64,000 bases of DNA from Tetrastigma voinierianum (GCA_016808115.1 JAEQBH010000285.1:464137-528136); one strand, 5' to 3'. Numbered from the stretch's first letter, positions 36,961 through 50,437 are shown. The notes: generated from the letters alone by a model not told the origin. Numbers and translations are program-made.

Positions 36961-37199
36961 GATTACCCCAAAGGCAGGGAACCTGTGGTCTCGGATGCTA
37001 TACTCCCAAGCCATCGTTGACAGCGCGGATAGCTAATTTATTCTCCACCCCCAAATACGGGTCGAGGAATCCGCATCACCCTGTGGTGCTGTACGAGCAC
37101 CTCCCCATACGCATGCAGCCACGAGGCTGTGTGGTGGCCGGTCGTGGCCGAGGATGTGGCCCATAGGGTCAGACATCGTATTCAAGGGCATGTTCACGC

Positions 37200-40100
37200 G
37201 ATCATACTATCGGGATCGAGCTCAGATCACTTCAATTTAAGGCTGGTGGTATGTTTATGTTATCTCGCTGCATGCTGTAGTATTATTTGATTATGGTGCA
37301 TCACATTAATTCATCACTGCATCATGTGTGAGAGAATTGGGCTTAGAGGTTGAGGCCTTGGACAAGCTCCTGTATGTGAGTTCTCCCATAGGACGAAAGC
37401 AGTGTGGATCCGATACGTCTGGGTTGCGAGTTAGATATCTCCTGGATTATACTCATAAGGTGTAATCTTCGAGGTAAATCGACATGTCAGAGTTTAATGT
37501 CATCCTTGGGAATGGATTGGGTTGACGCTCATACGAGTCGTTATCGATTGTGAGCGAGAAGGGTTACCGCTCACACAATGTGATTCGCACTCGTGTTATT
37601 TCTTCAGTGGGGACAAACACGATAAGCCACTTAATCGCAATAACTCCGTACGGCACTGATAAATGATGCGTCATAGCAAGCCTTGTCCCTAGAGGACAAG
37701 GTGAGACAGACTTGATCTCCTCGTAGTCCGCGAGTAAGAGGATGTTTTTCCAGATGAGTTTAATACTCGTGAGAGGGATGTGGTGACTTCCGCTTGGAAG
37801 TTACACTCTAAGCGCCCATCTCATGACTCCGCAGATGTATCGGCACTTGGGCTGAGTTGCAAGAACTCAAGGTCTAGATACAGGAGTTGCTGGACAAGGG
37901 ATTCATTAGAACGAGCACTTCACCATGGGGCGCTCCGTTTTTGTGCTCACAGAAGAAGAAAAGACAAGACCCTTCGACCGTATCGACTACCGACAAATGA
38001 ATGTGGTTACGATCAAGAATCCAGATTCATTAACAGGATTGATGATTTATTTGATCACAGAGGGGCTAGAGTCTACCCAAGATAAACCTTCTCACACCGT
38101 GGACACTATTAGTTGAGAGTTAGGGAGGTGAATATCCTCAAGACAAATTGCTCGTGACGCGTATAGGCACTTCAATCACTGGATGCCTGACGGGATCACT
38201 AGTGGCGCCCAGGATCCATTTATGGGTATCTTATACATTCATCAAACACATCTGTGGATCATATTTTATTCACTCCCAACACTGAGGAGGAGGCGAGACA
38301 TTTAGATTACTACATTTTTGAGAGACTAGTCATCAGATGCAGTCTGTAAAGCACGTTCACTGATCAGGTGAGATTAGGGGCACGAGTGTCGCTTCTCAGC
38401 TCACAACGGACCCCGAGAAGGTCGCAGGCCGTGATGAGTCGAGAGTGACAAAGTCGCCGAGATAATACGTAGTTTCGACTCGACAGGTACTACAGGAGGT
38501 CCATCGAGGATTTCTCTCGACCAAGAAAGACTTATGACGCATCAACCCTAAGGAGGTCAGTTCGAGTGGAATGACCTGCGGCGAAGGCATTCCAGAATTG
38601 AAGAAAAGGCTTACTTCAGCCCTGGCCTTGATAGTCCCGAAAGGGGGCAAGAGGTACACAAAGGTATCGTGACGCCCGGCTAGCCTGACCGATGCGCATT
38701 GATGTAGTCCCATGGTAGCTTGGTTCCCAAGAAGTTGAAGAATCATGAGCAGAACTACCCCCACACACGACATGGAGTCGGGCGGCCATAGTCTTTGTGG
38801 CCTTGAAGATTTGGCTGAATTACCCATAATGTAGATGTGAATAGCCTGAGGTGTATTTAGAACCATAAAAGTTCGAGGTACATCTTCACACGCTGGGACT
38901 CTACGAGGCAAATCATTTGTGTGGATGAAGTTCTCGGGCGATTACGATTTCACTTCAGATTACCACCCCGTAAGGCAAATGTGGTGGTCATGCACTCACA
39001 AGTCACTGGGAGCATCGGGCTAGTATAGCTTCCTCAGAATGGCGTATGCTTAAGACTGTGGATAGTTGACTACAAAGAGGCACGAAAGGTGCTCAGTGGG
39101 TACTCGGTTTTCCAGTAGCCGCTACCGTCCCTACTGGTGCAGAGTGATCGAGTCCTGTGGGCGTGACATAGAGATAGTGTCCATTAGGGACCAGTACGCT
39201 TAGGTGCAGTGACGGCTACTTCCGCCATTCACTGATGGTGGTCTTCGATTTGTAGGACGGGTATGGTTCCCGCTGACCGATCAAATAGAGGGAGGATCCT
39301 TAGTAAGTTCCATTGCTCCCCCGATTTGTCATCCAGTGGCACGAAGATGTATCGCGGATCTTCGCCGCCAAGCATTTCATCGGAGCGGGATTAAGAGACA
39401 CGCTGGGACTTTGTTCGACGACATGCCTCACGTGTCAACAAAGTTAAGGCTGAGCACCAAAAAGCTACCAGGTTAGCCTAAATCATTAGAGGTGGCCGAG
39501 TGGAAGTGTGAGAGCACGTCATGATGGATTTTATGCCACTTGCCACAAACACGCAAGACATGATGTCAGGAGTGGGATAGTGGACCTGGCCACTAAATCG
39601 ATACATTTTCTAAACTCGCGGCGGATGTCCTTCATCGAGGAATTCGCTCGGCCTAGATATTCTATAGGATTGTCCACTAAGCATGGAGTGCTAGTGTCCA
39701 TAGTGTCGGATAGAGATCCCAGGTTTACGACACACTTTTGGAAGAGCTTTTAAGGCCATGGGGACACAGTTGACTATGAGCACTCGTATTTCATCCCTGC
39801 ATGCATGGTCGTAATGGAGAGGACCATACGCATTTTAGAGGACATGTTTGCTTGTGCATGCGTCCCGGGATCATAAGGTAGCTAGAGGAGCACTCCACCC
39901 TTAGTGGAATTCACGACAACAACAGCTATCGTGTGAGTATATAGACGGCACCCTATGAGGTTTTGTATAGGAGGCCATGCCGATCACCTATTTGCTGGAC
40001 AGAGGTGGGAGAGAGCTCCATCACTGGTCCTGATCTGATTAGAGATACCTTGGAGAAGGTAGGTTTGATATGGCAAATAGCCTCTCATTGCTCGTAGTCG

Positions 40101-40560
40101 CAGAAGAGCTACGCTCTAACAAACGACGCCGAATTTCTGTGAGTTCACGCCTTCAAGGTGAAGCCTAAGAGAGGAGTGGTCAGGTTTGGCAAGCGGGGAA
40201 ATCTTTCTCCGAGGTTTATCGGGCCTTTCGAGATACCGGAGAGGGTGGGCACAAAGAGCGTACTGCTTGAACGTACCATCGCTTAGTATGTCCGGTGTTC
40301 ATGAGGGTAGTTCCACGCCTCCATGTCTCTAAGTATACCTAGATCTAGCCTACGAAGTGGATCGAGGAGACATCACTGATTACGCATAGACTCGAGGAGG
40401 GACCATCGCGCATCATGAATAAATTCGGATCAGGTTTTATGACAAGATCGTGAGGCTAGTGAAAGTGCTGTGGCAACACTGTGGAGTGGAGGAGGTAACG
40501 TGGGCGCGAGGACACGATGCGGGCCACCTATCCCTTCTTATTTAGGGACAAAGGTACGTA
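37200..40560 (+). pseudogene. Gypsy pol: protease, RT, RNase H, integrase, chromodomain-like tail
   Basis: Protease near 37,285: VLFDYGASH, where the catalytic D-S/T-G has become D-Y-G. RT: ELQELKVQIQELLDKGFI and SPWGAPF at about 37,855-37,940, then IDYRQMN and RIDDLFD, each in a different frame. The polymerase box at about 38,255 reads VDHIL, so the second catalytic Asp is His. Integrase fragments lie around 39,510-39,760 (SDRDPRFTTHFWKSF). Near 40,200-40,555 are RFGKRG-like and KVLWQHCGVEEVTW-like blocks, matching the chromodomain-proximal tail of this branch. Dozens of stops; not functional. Confidence 0.8.
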
Positions 40561-40683
40561 GTTTAGTCGTTTAGTAATTAAATGACTAGTTTACATGCAT
40601 GAGATAGTACACATTGCGTATGCATGCAAGTGATGTGAATGTGCATGGAATTTCGGGATGAAATTCTTTTAAGTGGGGAAGAA

Positions 40684-43182
40684 TGTAAAACCCGAGAAAA
40701 TTCAATTTTCGAGAAAGCGGTAAATCTAAGAATTTCAAAGGGGGAAAATCCAAATTTTCTAGATCCTCGATGACCTAAACGGACTCACCATTGAACCCGT
40801 CTCACGAAATATGAGCTACTCTAGTCAGAATTTCACGGATCCCAAGATAATGGGATTGCGCTTTTGGCCAAGACTACGGTAATCTAGAGCTACTCCGACA
40901 CTTATTCGATGGCTCACAATGAGCCATGCGGTCAGCACCCGAGAGGATGTCATGTCCAAGGAGTGCGCCATGTGTCACAACTTGATAGGATGGAAACTAA
41001 AGTTTCCTGATAAGGGATAAGGGAACCAAAGAACTAAATGGCGAGGGTGATACGTGGTAAGACGCAGGCCTCTCACTTGACTTTGAACCAAACAAATTCG
41101 GTGGGGAAGGAAAAAGAAAGGGAAAGGAGAGAAGAGAGAAAGAGGAGAGAGAAGCTCCAACTTCTTTCTACGATCTACATTTCCGTGTGGGCCGCCTTCA
41201 CTCCAGTCAAGAACTAAAGGATCATCTTCGACAAAGGCTACGTATGGTACCCTAAAACACGAGATTCTCTCGAGGATCCAAGTGAAGAGTCCGGGAAATC
41301 AAGGGTTTAGGGTTTGTAGTCCACGAGACTCCTAGGAGCAACTTCTACTCTTCAAGAGGTAGTTCTTCTCCTACTTTGGTTATTTTCTACCTTAAGGGCT
41401 GTGTGGTTGTGTCTTGCCCCAAGGGGGATGTTTGGTTGCATTTTGAACTATGGGAAGCTGCCCTATTTTGATTCTATGCATTAGCCGGAATTTAGGACTG
41501 GTTTTCGGGTGGGAAACAAAGGGAATTTGGCTGTGTGTCTTTCAAGTAAATTGTAGCCACATCAGTGAATTTGATGTTAGACTTTTGAATTACCAAAATT
41601 GGACCTCTATAGCTCAAGTTATGGTCCGTTTACTCGGAACGGCCTAAGTGGAAAGTCTGTCCGGCTAGGTTTGCTCGACTAGGTTTGTCTGGCTAGGTCT
41701 GTCTGGATAGGTCTGTCCGGCTGGGTCCGTCCGGCTAGGTGAAAGTCTGTCCGGCTGGGTCTAACTATTCATGTGAGGCCTCCAACTTTGGACGACCATA
41801 ACTTTCTTGTCCGAACTCCGATTGAAACATTCTTGGACTCTATGGAAAGCTCTTTGAGTCTATAATCTGACCATATGCCTATAAATGGAATTTTATGCTC
41901 ACATATTTTTTGAAAAATTGATTGTTGCACTAAGTGTGCTAATCACTTGAGTATGGAACAACATGTTGAATGAAATACACTGTTTGTGTGTCATTGCTTG
42001 ATAATTGGGTGACATGTTATTGTATGTGAATGAGGCCATTACATGGATTGTTGTAGGCTACTTGTGGACATGATATGTCTAAGTACCCAGCTCTCAGGAG
42101 GTTAAAGTAAGTCGTTAATTGATTGGTAACGGCTTGTGATGTCAATATGGGTGTATTTAGATGTGTTGGACATGACGACGAAAATTATTAGCCATAAATT
42201 GGAAATGAGACATGTAATACTATGTGGTATAATTTGCATTCCATATGCACGTGACATTGCGCTGAGTCAGCGTGGTGCTAGAAACGTTAATTCACCATTC
42301 TTGGTGAATGTGTGGTGAGCCTGCAAAACGGATACCGGGCCCAATTGAGACTCACGGTATAAAATGAAAAAATGAAAGAAATATATATATATACGTGTGT
42401 TGGGCGAAGAAAAGGTAGATCCTCCCCACCCCCACACACACACACACAGGTGAAAGACCTAAATCTACATGCGGTTAGACATGATCACCTGCAGTGAAAG
42501 CTTGTAAAAATGTCGGAAGGCGTACGATGATCCTGCGGTGAGACCCCAAAAAATGACGTAGCCCAATAAATAGACACACAAAATTTGATGAAATTCAAAT
42601 GAGTATTGGAGGTCGATCCAATGAGTCAAGTCTTTGGGTGAGACATCAATGTCTGGTTTTTCACACTTGGCATTGCATGTGTGAGAGAGTCGGTGAGGAC
42701 TCGGTACATGGGACATGATGGGTCGCATTTCATTCATGGCATGTAGAATTCCATTCTAAGTTTACTAATTCGATTGAACAGCTTTTCAGATATGATCACA
42801 GATGCGACTATGCGGAGTAGCCTCTATGTGAGTTTACTTATCGGTATCGCTTCACCCTCACACTGATCCCTCTTATAAGACAGGTCCACAGTAACTCGAC
42901 CAAGATATGGGATGAGAGCCGGACATGGCTTTGTTTTGTTTTGTTTTTGTCTTGTATTATATTCGAGCAGAACCAAAACATGTACACCTTTTTGGTATCA
43001 AAGGGACTGTAAAGAGACTGTGATTATAGTCTATCATATATCTTTGTATATTGTGAATTAAATATGCAGGAATGAGTCTCGATATATGAGACATGTGAGT
43101 GTGATATCGAGGCACCCGATATCTACAGTGTTTCTCGCGGTCGACGGGTTGTCAACGGGACCGTCGGGATAGGGGTGTCACA
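40684..43182 (+). repeat. Right LTR of gypsy element
   Basis: Begins directly after the polypurine tract. It contains a local minisatellite at 41,655-41,765 that is far less regular in the left LTR, and a short AT repeat near 42,390. Confidence 0.85.
41655..41765 (+). repeat. 12-bp minisatellite inside the right LTR
   Basis: Seven or eight variants of GTCCGGCTAGGT (also GTCTGGATAGGT and GTCCGGCTGGGT) stand in a row. Confidence 0.8.
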
Positions 43183-43689
43183 AATATTGGGCAATATCTA
43201 TCATGGAAATAACCCAAAGATAGAGTTGGGGATGACAAGAGTTAGGGGCAAGATGTTCAAGTACAAGAAAATAAAGAAATTGAGCTTCTCAATGGAGAGG
43301 GGAAAGAGAATGCAGAAAAGGAAAAATTGGCTCAAGGGTATTAAAGCCACCATTAACATAGTCAAATTGGACACTGATGGAAGTAAGACCATTATGGAGC
43401 TAAGGGCTTAAATTCGTCTAAAAGAGAAAGATAGAATCAAAATGTAAGGAAAAAAGAAGAAAGAAGAAGATCAAGGTGCCCTTGAACTATCTGAGCCTAA
43501 CCCATGAAAGCAGTGATGTGAAATGTTAAAAGGTGAGGTCACCCTAATTTTGTATCTCTAAGTAAAAAAAAAAAGTTAGGAAGCTTTTAAAAAAATGAAC
43601 TCTTGATTTTTTTTATCCAAAACTAAAATTAATGCTAATAGATTTATAGATATTTTGTCTAAACTTCATCTTAATTGCTTTAAGTTTAT
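43183..43689. other. Flank of the gypsy element, unclassified
   Basis: 43,190-43,440 is open on the plus strand and Lys-rich (ORF 43175-43411) but shows no recognisable domain. It may continue the decayed retroelement seen before 33,248, into which the gypsy element would have inserted. Confidence 0.35.
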
Positions 43690-45817
43690 TAATCCAATCT
43701 TCTATGGGTCATCTTCAGGGCTAGCTTTGCCATATAGTCAGGCACACAATTCCCTTCTTTGAAAACATGCTTGAGGCTCACCGTCCATCCTTTGCGCAAC
43801 CACTCCTAGCACTCAAAACTATTATTGGCATGGGAGCATGCACTCAAGTTTTTCCACATCCTTGACCCAGTTGTACACCTAGAGGGAGTCTGTCCATCAA
43901 GTTTCTACTATTTCTATTGTGCATTCCCCCAGTTGCACTGCAAATCTGTCCATCAAGCTAGCATGCTCATAAGTGTCGTCTTTTAAGGAGCCTCCAGCCC
44001 CCGTCATATGAGTTCATGACCAAGACTTCCGTCCACATTACTGAGTTTCATCCATCCTGGGGAGATCGGTTCCAGCCTATCCACTGTATGCCAGATCTCC
44101 AAACACACTGCGAAGTAATGGCCTGATTTGAGAAGGCTGCCATGATCTCCTGCAGGTAAGAATGGACAAAGTGTCATTTCTTATCCATGCTTGTTCTCAT
44201 TCCGTTGAAGACCTCCTACATTTCCAGTTGAAATCCAAAGGCAAACTGCAAACTCATTCCAGGGTCTGACATTTGTAGGGGTCTTTAGGGTTAAGTTCCT
44301 AATTAATCCATTCTAAAAGGAAGATGAACCCACTCATGCCTTTCTCGTACTTCCGCAAACTTCCTCCACAGTGGCAATGCTTTGGAGCACTTCCTAAAAA
44401 GATGATTGAGGTCCTCCTCTTCATCAAGACAGCGGTGGCAGTTTGGGGCATCCGTGAAACCTCTCATCCTCCTTTCCATATTAGTGAGGATCTTTCCATG
44501 ATACACTAGCCAAACAAATTGTCGGATCTTTTGAGGAATCTTAAGTTTCCAAATTTTATTCCATGTGCCATCATGGCTTGGAGGGCTAGGGGCCATCAAG
44601 ACACCGTATGCTAAGGCGATTGAGAACCTACCATTATTTGACAGTCCCTAGCTAGCACTAGGCTCGTTCGTGGTTAGGTTTGCATCGATTTGAGCATAAT
44701 ATTACAATCCGATCTAAACCATCCAAAATACTCAAAACAACCAAAACTAATATTATATATGGTTTCAAGTATTTATATTTGAAACATGCTTGAACTGCTT
44801 CAAAGTTCTTTCCTTCTTGAGTGTTATGATCCCATAATCGTATAATCTCATTTTTTCTTTCTCCCACCCCTCTCTTCTCCCTTTGATTAGAGAATTCCCG
44901 ATTACCTTTCTATTATGTTTAAGTGTTTATCATTAGAGAATTCAGAACTCCCTCCCTCTCCTCTTTTATTTTGATTTTGATTTTGATTTTGATTTTTGAT
45001 GACTTATATCCCCTTTCCACCCCTTCAAATTTATCATTTATTATCTCTTGTTTTTTCTTCGTTTAGTCTAGAGAATTGAAGATTCAAACATAGAACTCAC
45101 TCCTTCAATCTTGGTTCGAAGCATCTCCTATTCAATGAAGTTTTGCCATTTGTAAGGAACATCAACCACTTCGCTTTCGTCAAGCTATCAAAGCAGAAGT
45201 TAACTATAAGGCCCACGGAAAATATATATATATATATATATATAGCCACATTGGATAAAATCGAAGTCTACAATGAGAAATTAGGTTAAGAATATTTATA
45301 TATGAACCATATAAAATGACATTATTTTATTATATTAGTTTGAGTCGGTTCTGCTTATAATGGTTTTTCAATTTCTAAACCGCAAACCAAACTGATATTT
45401 CGGTTTTTATAAAATTTTAAAACAATTCAAACCTATGAATCTTAAAAACCATGATTCTGATTTGGTTTAGACGATCTTTTACTTTTTATGAACACCCCTA
45501 GCTAAAGATGTACCCCCATCTTCTCCCCTACATCAATGGAGCGAAGAATGGTAGTTTGTAATCTGCTGATGACGTTGGAGGGGGGCAAACCATGGAGAGT
45601 GTCCCACATCCAACATGAGATCTGGCACCAGTAATCACTAACACTCCTATAGGATTCTGTCTAACTCACTTCTGAGAGAGCAAAGTTTAAAAGAGGAGAG
45701 TCCCTAAGCTAGGTGTCTCTCCAAAACAAGGTATCCTTACCATTATGCACCCTTGCCTTGAGGCCCTTTAAGCAAAGCTGGATGTCAGCCAAGTATTCCA
45801 TTCCATGCATCGAAGAC
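43690..45817 (-). mobile_element. Second L1-type LINE, 3' part
   Basis: Minus strand: RT connection at about 45,810-45,510 (VHNGKDTLFWRDTWLRDSPL), then after a nested insertion the zf-RVT block (44,599-44,303: WNKIWKLKIPQKIRQFVW, CHRCLDEEEDLNHLFRKC) and RNase H remnants down to about 43,690 (VDGSLGHEL, NSFECWEWLRKGW, the CVPDYMAKLA end). It is clearly a different family copy from the 18-27 kb LINE. The copia element abuts its 5' side. Frames are broken. Confidence 0.75.
44659..45500. mobile_element. hAT-like non-autonomous insertion (842 bp)
   Basis: It interrupts the second LINE between its RT connection and zf-RVT regions. CCCTAGCT occurs at both edges (44646-44653 and 45496-45503). TAGGCTCGTTCGT at the left and ATGAACACCCCTA at the right form a weak 13-base terminal inverted repeat (9 of 13). 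The interior is AT-rich with an AT microsatellite at about 45,222-45,243 and no transposase ORF. Exact edges are uncertain. Confidence 0.5.
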
Positions 45818-45822
45818 CCTCT

Positions 45823-46208
45823 GCAGGAATAATCACAGAAGCTAATCATCATGTGATTTAGAATATTCAATTTAATTACTAAACTTATATAACTAGTCAG
45901 ATCGTACTTTGTGGATTAGCAGAGAAGTATGCATACAAGAACCGCAGATCTTCCAAACTATCCTCGAGGTGATGGAGCAGCGTGTGGGCGCTTGAATCAC
46001 TAAGAAAAGATTTATTTTTCTTTGGCTATTCTTTATATCTAATTCAGATTCAGATTTAGGGTTATATTATCTTTCTCTATTTATAGAGTATAAGTCCTAT
46101 AATACTTAATAGCCATTTGAGCCTCCACACCTTAGGGCCCAAGTCCATGTGTGAACCCATTTAGTGTTTTAAACAACTCGACTTTGCTTCAGATAGCAAA
46201 ATCCAACA
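45823..46208 (-). repeat. 3' LTR of copia element
   Basis: About 386 bases. In the coding sense a TATA box (CTATAAATAGAG) lies at about 46,077-46,088. It aligns closely with 52300-52692. Confidence 0.85.
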
Positions 46209-46949
46209 ATCTCCCACTTGCTATAAAACAAGTCCAAAGGTTCTTTATCAGAACCAGGATATCATGCTTCACCATTTATCTTGAGCTAAATTGGACTTTA
46301 CGGTTATCATTAATCAAGGATCTCATAATTGCCAAGCAATTATCTAATCCTGCTATTCCAATTAAAACCCAGAATTTCCGAGATTAATAATATTAAACAT
46401 TAATATTATTTTCTCCTTTGTAAAATATTAATAATTAATTGATAAGATTTTCTATCAATCAATCAATTATTTATTCTCTTCATTTATCAGTCTAATGAAT
46501 AAAATGCACTGGCCAGTGACTTCATAACATCCAAGTACTGAAACATATTAAGAGGATATTTCATACAAATTCCATATTGTTTATTTCATAAATACCGACA
46601 ATTAAATAATCTTGCTCCCAAATCATCAAGATATTGGTCGTTTAAATAGACCTCACTTATTGACAACTCAAAGAACAATAATCATTTAAATACCTATCTA
46701 TAATAAACTCAGGATTGAGAGAAGAATAATAACGAAATATTACTTGAGATTTATTTCCTTTTACAGAAATTTAACTTTAAATAAATCTCACTTTGATCCC
46801 ATCAATGCAAGCATAATTTGCACCAGTATTTTATAATAACCAAGATAGATTATTTCATAAACTATTGCAGTCTAAATAAAGCGCCCAACTTTGTTTAATG
46901 ACTGTGATCTTATTCATTAATTATGAAAACCTATGATCATGTCTTCTAT

Positions 46950-49514
46950 GTGAACGATTCATATGATCATATACTCTTACAATTAATCCAAACCTTCACG
47001 CAAAAATATCAAATATGTATACACACACATATGAAGAATAATTTATATTGTATTAAAATTAAACTCAAAAAATATAAATATTATCCGTCTTTGTTCTAAA
47101 AATACAAATAAACTCCCACTGTAATATACTTCAAAGATATAATCTCTCGTTCTCCTTAGATATTTGAGAATATGCTTCACCGCAATCCACATTCTTCTCT
47201 TAGATTGATCGGATACCGACTAACTATTCCCACCATGTAGCATATCCGCCTCGGTACATAACATGGCATACATGAGACTACCTACTGCCGGCTACAAAAG
47301 GTATCCTACTCATACGTTCTTTCTGCTCAAGAGTTTTTTGGGCGATCGTTCTTCTTAAAGATGAACTCCATGCCTGAAGGGTAAAGTTCCCTTCTTGGAA
47401 TTTTCCATGCTGAACCTAGCTAGAATTTTATCTATATATAAAGCTTGAGATAATGTCAACACCTTATTCTTCCGGTCTCGTAGAAGTTTGATTCCAAGAA
47501 TATAGTTGGTTTCCCCCAAATCTTTCATATCAAATTGCTTTTGCAGCCATCCTTTTACACTTTACAACACTTCTATGTCAAGTTTCCTGGACAGTAACAA
47601 CACCACGTAAAGGACTAGGAAAACTACTTTATCTTAGATCCTTTTAGAAACATAAGGTTCCAATGACTTTTCTCAAAACCGTATAAAGTTACGGCTTGAT
47701 CAAACCTAATGTTATGTGTTCTGATGCTTCGCTTAGTCCACATGAATGACCTTTGCAACCGACATGCCATGTGTTCGCTCTCTAGCTATGAACCCTTCTC
47801 AGTTGTCGTGATGTATGTCCTCTAAATCAGCCATTTAAAAATGCTGTTTTGACATCCATATGGAAAATCTCGTAATCTAGACTTACATCTACATCTAAAA
47901 GAATCCGGATGGATTTAAGCATGGTTACTGGCGAAAAGGTTTCTTCATAATCTATCCCCTCTTTTTGGGTATAACATTTTGCCACCAATCTAGCTTTGAA
48001 GGTTTCTACCTTCCCATCCGGGCTGCTTTTTCTTGTAGATCCACTTACACCCTATGGGTTTTACCCCTTCGGGTGCTCTACAAGAGACCGGACTCCAGTT
48101 AGAATACATGCATTCCATCTCACGGTCCACGGCTTGAGCCACTCCCATCAACATCCTCCAAAGGCTTCTTGTAATTTACTGATCCTCTTCGCTTATCAAT
48201 GGTTATAACTTGCACGATTCACCCAACAAGAGATATCTCGATGGCTTCGTGTGTTTGCTCTCCCACTACGCCGAAGCCCACTAGCTGCCGTGTGGTTCTA
48301 CAGAAGATCCTCTTGATAATTTTGAATTTGATTTTCTGGTTTTTCTGGTTCCACTTATATATCTACCTATTGTTCTACTATTGGTTCCACTCGTGCTTGT
48401 TCACCTTCGAGTATATTTTCATTTTCCCTATGTTGAACACACACTGGAAACAATGGCACAATAGGTCCAAATTCAGGTGGTTTAGGCGATTCTTGAGCTG
48501 AGTCAAGCTCCTCAAGAATTACCTTACTATTGGGCTTGAAATTGATTACATAGTCTTCCTCTAAGAATTTTGCATTAGTGCTCACTATAACTTTCTTCTC
48601 TAAGGAACTATAAAAAAAGGCCATCTCTCGTTCCTTTAGGGTATCCAATAAACAAACATACTTCAGCACGAGATTCCAACTTATGTGGTTTCTTTCTCAA
48701 GACATGCGCCGGAGCACCCCAGATACAAATATGGTTTAAACTAGGCTTGCTCCCGTTCCACAATTCAGTGGGTGTCTTAGAAACCGACTTAGAAGGAATC
48801 AAGTTCAATAAGTATGTAGCAGTCTCTAAGGCATATCCCCAAAACGATAAAGGTAGAGATGAATAACCAAGCACTCGATCTCACCTTACTGTCTAGAGAG
48901 TTCTATTTCTCCTTTCCGTAACTCCATTCTTTATCGAGGTGTTCCAGTATCACGCCAGAAACTATCCCCTCTCGAGTTAAGGAAAACTTAAACCTCCGTG
49001 ATAGGTATTATTCACCGCCGGTCAGATCTTAAATTGTTTGATATGGACACCCAATCGCTTTTCTCATTCAAATTCCTTTATATTCTCGAAATTTATCAAA
49101 GTTTTAATTTCTTTGGGCGCATTAGGTAAACAAAACCATATCTTGAGTAATCATCTCAGAAAGTCGACAAAACACTCATACCCACCTCTGGCTTGAACAC
49201 ACATCAACAGCATTATATCGCATGCACCAATTCCAATGGGCTTGGTCAGGCGATATCCTTTCGCCTCGAAAGCCCCTCGTCATTTTACCTTCCAAATAGG
49301 ATTCACATATTGGTATAGGTTCAAATGCTAGGGAATTTAAAATCCCACTTTTCACTAAACCATGTATCCTATTAGGATTAATATGACTTAATCGCAAATG
49401 CCAAAGGTAAGTGTCATTTACTTTTCTTTTCGCAAGGTGATTATGTTCATTTTCAACAATTTCAATGACATTTATATCAGAGGACAAGGGACTTAAAAAA
49501 TAAAGATTATTCAT
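46950..49514 (-). pseudogene. Copia pol: integrase, RT, RNase H
   Basis: From 49,514 down: GAG-pre-integrase (DTYLWHLRLSHINPNRI), then an integrase core remnant. At 48,874-48,608 is the integrase C-terminal part (WGYALETATYLLNLIPSKSV, TPTELWNG). 48,669-48,367 is the charged linker before RT. RT blocks lie around 48,110-47,380 (IGCKWIYKKK; FDMKDLGETNYILGIKLLRD; LYIDKILARFSMENSKKG). RNase H-proximal AVKHILKYLRRTRDY is near 47,180. Frames change repeatedly; no intact product. Confidence 0.82.
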
Positions 49515-50089
49515 AAGATAATCGGAACAAATAAAAAAAGATTTACTTCTTATTGAAACTGAGGAATTAAATTATAATGTCAAATCGTGTTCAACTAAAC
49601 AATTGACAGAAACCAAATTCCTCTTGAAATCCGGAACAAATAAACAATCTTCTAAACATAAAGTCCTATTATTCTCAAAAAATAAAACAACTCGGTCCTA
49701 TGGCCTTTACGTGATTAGCTCCTCTACCAAGTTTCCAAGTATCTTTGTCCTTCATCAATAGACTTAGTATGTTTGAACCATCGCAGCGCGAGAACAAATA
49801 TGATTAGTGACTTCGAATCAATGATCCATTTACTAAATAAAATTCTCCACTAAACAAGCCTCAAACAAGTAAATCACCCATACCTGGCCTTTTAGTGGCC
49901 TTTGAGCAATTTTGCTCTTAATGTCCTTTCCGTCCCACTTAAATAATTTGGCCTTCGGTCTTCATCAGCATCCGATTTGGTAACTGGTATCACTGCCTTC
50001 TTTTTCTTGTTCTTGTTTCCACCCTTAGGTTTCCCTTTAGGTTTAACAGAACCCTCCGTAAAATTGATACTGCTTGGCTCTGTGAGAGA

Positions 50090-50437
50090 CTATTCAGCAC
50101 TCTCAAGCTCATGCATCAATTGAACTGGAGTTAGATCCATCTTATACATATTGTATTTGACTTTAAACTGATTGAAATGTTTAGGCAGTGATTGTAAGAT
50201 GAGATCTATCTTCATCTCTTTAAAGTTTTGCCCCATCACTTCCACTCGACTGATATGTGAAATCATTGCCAAACAATGATCCTTCACACGCCCACCAGTC
50301 ATACATGTGTTAATCAAAATCGTTGATAGCAAATTTTTGTCTCTCGTAGCGCATTTCTTAGCAAACATCCCTTCGAGAGTCTGGAGCATTTCTACTCCAC
50401 TGTCGAGAGGTGTTATTTGCTGCCTTAAATGACCCAC
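50090..50437 (-). pseudogene. Copia gag (UBN2-type)
   Basis: A 115-codon open stretch with SGVEMLQTLEGMFAKK, AMISHISRVEVMGQ, LILQSLPKHFNQFKVKYN and LTPVQLMHELESAE, characteristic of copia gag. It runs into a Lys/Gly-rich segment (GKPKG-type, about 50,050-49,990) without a readable CCHC knuckle. The N-terminal part lies upstream (to about 50,670) in other frames. Confidence 0.8.

Larger units (their letters stand above)
33248..43182 (+). mobile_element. Ty3/gypsy LTR retrotransposon, chromodomain-type, decayed
   Basis: LTRs of about 2.48 kb (33248-35725) and 2.50 kb (40684-43182) start TGTAA and end TGTCATA/TGTCACA. After the left LTR a degraded primer site precedes GAGCTTAGGT; TTTTAAGTGGGGAAGAA precedes the right LTR as a polypurine tract. 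Gag, protease, RT, integrase and a chromodomain-like tail appear in the gypsy order (protease-RT-integrase). LTR length and the C-terminal tail suggest the Tekay/Del branch, but that is inference. The five bases flanking the two ends (CTTAT and AATAT) do not match well. LTR divergence and the many stops point to an old insertion. Confidence 0.88.

Noticed and set aside
38396..38911. 171-codon minus-strand ORF
   Set aside because: Antisense to gypsy pol in the RT-RNase H region; no family resemblance.
33243..43187. Target duplication for the gypsy element
   Set aside because: Flanks read CTTAT and AATAT; two of five bases differ, so I do not claim it.
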